Source of the DNA: an uncultured Megamonas sp.
GTDB taxonomy: Bacteria; Bacillota; Negativicutes; Selenomonadales; Selenomonadaceae
NCBI GenBank assembly: GCA_900554895.1
Contig: USIX01000110.1
Location: 1 to 7,599, forward strand
Direction of reading: 5' to 3'
Length of the DNA stretch: 7,599 nucleotides
Shown: positions 7,128-7,599 of the stretch, piece after piece
Layout of the letters: every line of letters starts with the position of its first letter
How positions within the stretch are numbered: the stretch's first letter is position 1
Position numbers and translations under genes: made by a program
The notes under the pieces: generated by a model
Told to the model about the DNA's origin: nothing
Databases searched by the model: none
What the model saw: the letters and a program-made list of their open reading frames with translations, nothing else

Positions 7128-7172
7128 AAATAAAGAAAGTGTACAGAACTAATCCCGTACACTTTTTTATTT
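7128..7172 (-). terminator. Rho-independent terminator of the propeller gene
   Basis: Arms 7128-7144 and 7157-7172 pair around GTAC-containing bases with a 12-base loop and one base unmatched. On the minus strand the 5' arm starts at the stop codon of the propeller gene and the 3' arm runs into a T-rich stretch. Lying only 24 bases from the end of the inverted-repeat element, it separates that element from the gene. Confidence 0.8.
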
Positions 7173-7599
7173 ATTCAATTATCTGCTCAGAATTATCATT
7201 CAAATCATAAACAATAACGCGATGCTTCATCATATCCGGTATCAGAAGTTTATTTTTATCCAGCGCAAAATCCGCTGGTGATAAATCTTTTGCCTGATAT
7301 ACTATTTGTTCTTTTTTAGTCGCCGTATCGATAGCTTTTACGGATGTTGTCAGCCAGTCGGAAACATAAACCATTTTGCCGTCATCCGACACCGCCACGC
7401 CGTCATATAATCCCGGCGTACTGTTGAATTTTTCCAAAACAGGATTGTTTCTATTCTTAACTACATAAACAACGTTTTCATCCGTTACTGTAGCATAATC
7501 CGCCGGAATAGATACTACGTAAATCGTATCGTTATAAGCGGCGATACCGTTCGGTCCCGGGATATCCACCCATTTATGCGGTAGCGGATTTTCCGCTGC
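7171..7599 (-). CDS. C-terminal part of a beta-propeller (NHL/SMP-30-like) protein, cut by window edge
   Basis: The reading frame stays open to the last base of the window, so the true start lies outside; 142 residues are visible. The GTG at 7567-7569 should not be taken as the start, because ten open codons precede it (AAENPLPHKW) and the repeat pattern is already under way. The visible part has successive propeller blades of the type G-I-A-x(4)-D-x-I-Y-V-V, then DGVAVSDDGKMVYVSDW, then ADFALDKNKLLIPDMMKHRV followed by IVYDL. This spacing is typical of NHL, SMP-30/gluconolactonase and related six-bladed propellers. The catalytic metal ligands of SMP-30 cannot be assessed without the N-terminal part, and a signal peptide, if any, is outside the window. 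It may be an enzyme or a binding protein; function is not assigned. It converges on the exporter operon and is separated from it by 764 bases. Confidence 0.75.
   Translation of the reverse strand, partial: AAENPLPHKWVDIPGPNGIAAYNDTIYVVSIPADYATVTDENVVYVVKNRNNPVLEKFNSTPGLYDGVAVSDDGKMVYVSDWLTTSVKAIDTATKKEQIVYQAKDLSPADFALDKNKLLIPDMMKHRVIVYDLNDNSEQIIE

Noticed and set aside
7171..7569. Propeller gene as a complete 132-residue protein starting with GTG
   Set aside because: The frame continues open to the window edge, the protein would have too few blades for a propeller, and a partial gene is the simpler reading.

Overview
The window reads as chromosomal DNA from a Gram-negative-walled Firmicute (class Negativicutes, in the neighbourhood of Selenomonadaceae or Veillonellaceae). 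The reasons are a TolC-type outer-membrane export system with a cleavable signal peptide, combined with strong AAGGAG-type ribosome binding sites, a Firmicute-like 528-residue SerA, moderately AT-rich genes and very AT-rich intergenic DNA. The genus cannot be fixed from sequence reading alone.

Layout: 1-228 is intergenic. It holds the right-hand part of a hairpin-rich repeat (1-150), the serA terminator, and a small tandem duplication that straddles the serA stop codon. 229-1815 (minus) is serA, D-3-phosphoglycerate dehydrogenase, with a good sigma-70-type promoter at 1886-1914. It diverges from a plus-strand operon, 2033-6406, coding for a complete MacAB-TolC-type tripartite exporter: TolC-family outer-membrane channel, MacA-like periplasmic adaptor, MacB-type ATPase, and MacB/FtsX-type permease. 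The genes overlap or are tightly spaced, and the operon ends at a clear terminator (6415-6472). 6517-7103 is a 0.59-kb non-coding element bounded by matching inverted repeats and full of hairpins. Its right part is a second copy of the repeat at the window start. 7171-7599 (minus) is the C-terminal part of a beta-propeller (NHL/SMP-30-like) protein cut by the window edge, with its own terminator at 7128-7172.

How the genes fit together: SerA takes 3-phosphoglycerate into serine synthesis and appears to be transcribed alone. The four exporter genes make one machine: the ATPase dimer drives the permease, the adaptor bridges the periplasm, and the TolC-like channel crosses the outer membrane. 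The adaptor carries the R-x3-L-x6-S hairpin-tip motif used for docking to TolC. Cargo cannot be told from the sequence. The propeller gene has no visible link to the exporter.

The least ordinary part is the repeat family. Two copies (1-97 and 6928-7024) match at 89 of 97 positions, and all eight differences fall outside the two main stems, which suggests that the folded structure is what is conserved. No CRISPR, tRNA, rRNA, transposase or phage gene was seen.
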